A stretch of 64,000 bases of DNA from Microbacterium psychrotolerans (lineage in GTDB: Bacteria > Actinomycetota > Actinomycetes > Actinomycetales > Microbacteriaceae). Location: assembly GCF_031085295.1 (NCBI RefSeq), contig NZ_JAVFWO010000004.1, positions 124,001 through 188,000 on the forward strand, read 5' to 3'. Under the pieces are notes generated by a model. That model was given only the letters and a program-made list of their open reading frames with translations, was not told the DNA's origin and did no database searches. Both the position numbers and the translations under genes were made by a program. This document shows positions 63,119-64,000 of this stretch, piece by piece; positions within the stretch are counted from its first letter, which is position 1; every line of letters starts with the position of its first letter.

Positions 63119-64000
63119 TCAACCCTTGACGGCGCCCAGCATGATGCCCTTCACGAAGAAGCGCTGGAACAGGGGATAGATGAAGATGATGGGCAGCACG
63201 ACCAGCACCGAGACGGTCATGCGTATCGAGGTCGGCGTCTGCTGGGTCGCCACCCCGGCTATCTGGCCGAGATTGCCGCCGGCGTTCTGCGCGGCCTGCG
63301 CGAGACTCGACGCCTGGTTGATGAACATGTAGAGCAGGTACTGCAGCGTGTAAAGGCTCTGATCGGTGATGTAGATCAGCGTGTCCTGGAAGCTGTTCCA
63401 CTGCGTCACCGCGCTGAAGATCGCGATCGTCGCGAGGATCGGCGTCATGTTCGGCAGGTAGACCCGGAAGAAGACCTGCAGGATGTTGGCGCCGTCGACC
63501 TCGGCGGCCTCCTGCAGCTCTCGCGGCATCGACTCGACGTAGGTCTTGGCGAGGATCACGTTGAACGGCTGCACCACGAACGGCAGCACGTAGACCCAGA
63601 AGTTGTTGGTGAGGCCGAGCGTCTTCATGATGATGAACACCGGGATCAGGCCCGCGCTGAAGTACATCGTGATGATCAGGAAGCGGTACCAGAACTTGCG
63701 TCCCCACATGCGGGTCTGCGTGAACATGAACCCGAGGAACGCGGAGGCGAGCACCGTCAGCACGGTGCCGATCACGGTGCGGCCCACGCTGACCACGGTC
63801 GCCATGGGCAGGCCCGGCAGCTGGAACACCTGCGTGTAGTTGGACAGGTGGAACCCGACGGGCCACAGGCGCACGTCGCCGAGCGCTGAGACGTCGTTCG
63901 CGCTGACCGAGTTGATGATCAGGTAGTAGAAGGGGTACGCGCAGATGATCGCGAACAGCAGGAACAGCGCGTAGTTCGCGATGCGGAACAGCACATCGCC
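63119..64000 (-). CDS. Carbohydrate ABC transporter permease (YtcP-like), 5' end beyond the window
   Basis: About 293 residues are visible of a six-helix sugar permease. The EAA loop is MPRELQEAAEVDGANILQVF followed by FRVYLPNMTPIL, and the C-terminus FVKGIMLGAVKG is typical of the YtcP group. A GTG at 63994 is possible but the frame stays open to the window edge, and homologues usually start some residues earlier, so the true start is probably outside. The partner LplB-like permease should lie just to the right. With the lipoprotein it forms the importer next to the xyloglucan-type enzymes. Confidence 0.92.
   Translation of the reverse strand, partial: GDVLFRIANYALFLLFAIICAYPFYYLIINSVSANDVSALGDVRLWPVGFHLSNYTQVFQLPGLPMATVVSVGRTVIGTVLTVLASAFLGFMFTQTRMWGRKFWYRFLIITMYFSAGLIPVFIIMKTLGLTNNFWVYVLPFVVQPFNVILAKTYVESMPRELQEAAEVDGANILQVFFRVYLPNMTPILATIAIFSAVTQWNSFQDTLIYITDQSLYTLQYLLYMFINQASSLAQAAQNAGGNLGQIAGVATQQTPTSIRMTVSVLVVLPIIFIYPLFQRFFVKGIMLGAVKG

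Overview
The window is about 70% GC and carries tightly packed genes with ATGA/GTGA overlaps. LytR-CpsA-Psr proteins, PadR/HxlR/TetR/LacI regulators and the overall gene content point to a high-GC actinobacterium. A Microbacterium-like member of the Microbacteriaceae is the best guess, from style and gene content only, not from a search. There is no rRNA, phage, insertion sequence or CRISPR array. The region reads as ordinary chromosome rich in sugar-uptake and cell-envelope functions.

Layout. 1-2.7 kb: end of a ribose/galactose-type sugar ABC importer (permease tail, double ATPase) with its LacI regulator. 2.7-8.4 kb: voltage-gated-type K+ channel, DUF1684 protein, PadR regulator with a membrane partner, glycosyltransferase, small acidic protein, SRPBCC protein. 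8.6-16.7 kb: Y-family DNA polymerase, XRE/MmyB regulator, aldo/keto reductase, secreted subtilase, and a three-domain flavoprotein (cNMP-binding, thioredoxin-like, thioredoxin-reductase-like) translationally coupled to a UBP-type zinc finger protein. 17-25 kb: detoxification and stress genes (zinc-less quinone reductase, MFS exporter, TetR, membrane protein, GNAT, CinA-C, methyltransferase, a QorR/QorB-like divergent pair). 25-33.8 kb: PPK2, tRNA-Ser(GCU), DUF2278 protein, two LCP cell-wall ligases, tRNA-Ser(UGA), HAD phosphatase, seryl-tRNA synthetase, lipid/diacylglycerol kinase. 33.8-40.3 kb: a maltose/alpha-glucoside-type operon (GH13 glucosidase, lipoprotein, two permeases) with a MalR-like LacI regulator. 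40.4-49.6 kb: photolyase, AKR, F420/NADP-type oxidoreductase, LLM flavoprotein, FMN-binding protein plus prephenate dehydratase, phosphoglucomutase, GlsB/YeaQ protein, PmoA-family protein.

49.9-64 kb is the most coherent block. A leftward GH42 - GH31 - GH3 operon diverges from a rightward GH95 - LacI - YesL cluster, and next to them lies a leftward lipoprotein/permease importer running off the right edge. An alpha-xylosidase-type GH31, a beta-galactosidase, an alpha-L-fucosidase-type GH95 and a GH3 beta-glucosidase/xylosidase are together the exo-enzymes needed to strip fucosylated xyloglucan oligosaccharides. I therefore read the block as a candidate intracellular xyloglucan-oligosaccharide utilisation locus.

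Regulatory signals are unusually readable: shared LacI-type operators at two distant genes, MalR-like inverted repeats, repeated half-sites around the TetR gene, and several genes whose -10 box lies 6-7 bases before the start codon, as expected for leaderless mRNAs. I found no clearly unprecedented system. The best leads are the flavoprotein/UBP-finger pair, the GH3 enzyme with an inserted beta-trefoil-like module, and a mosaic of long palindromes at 49.6-49.86 kb.
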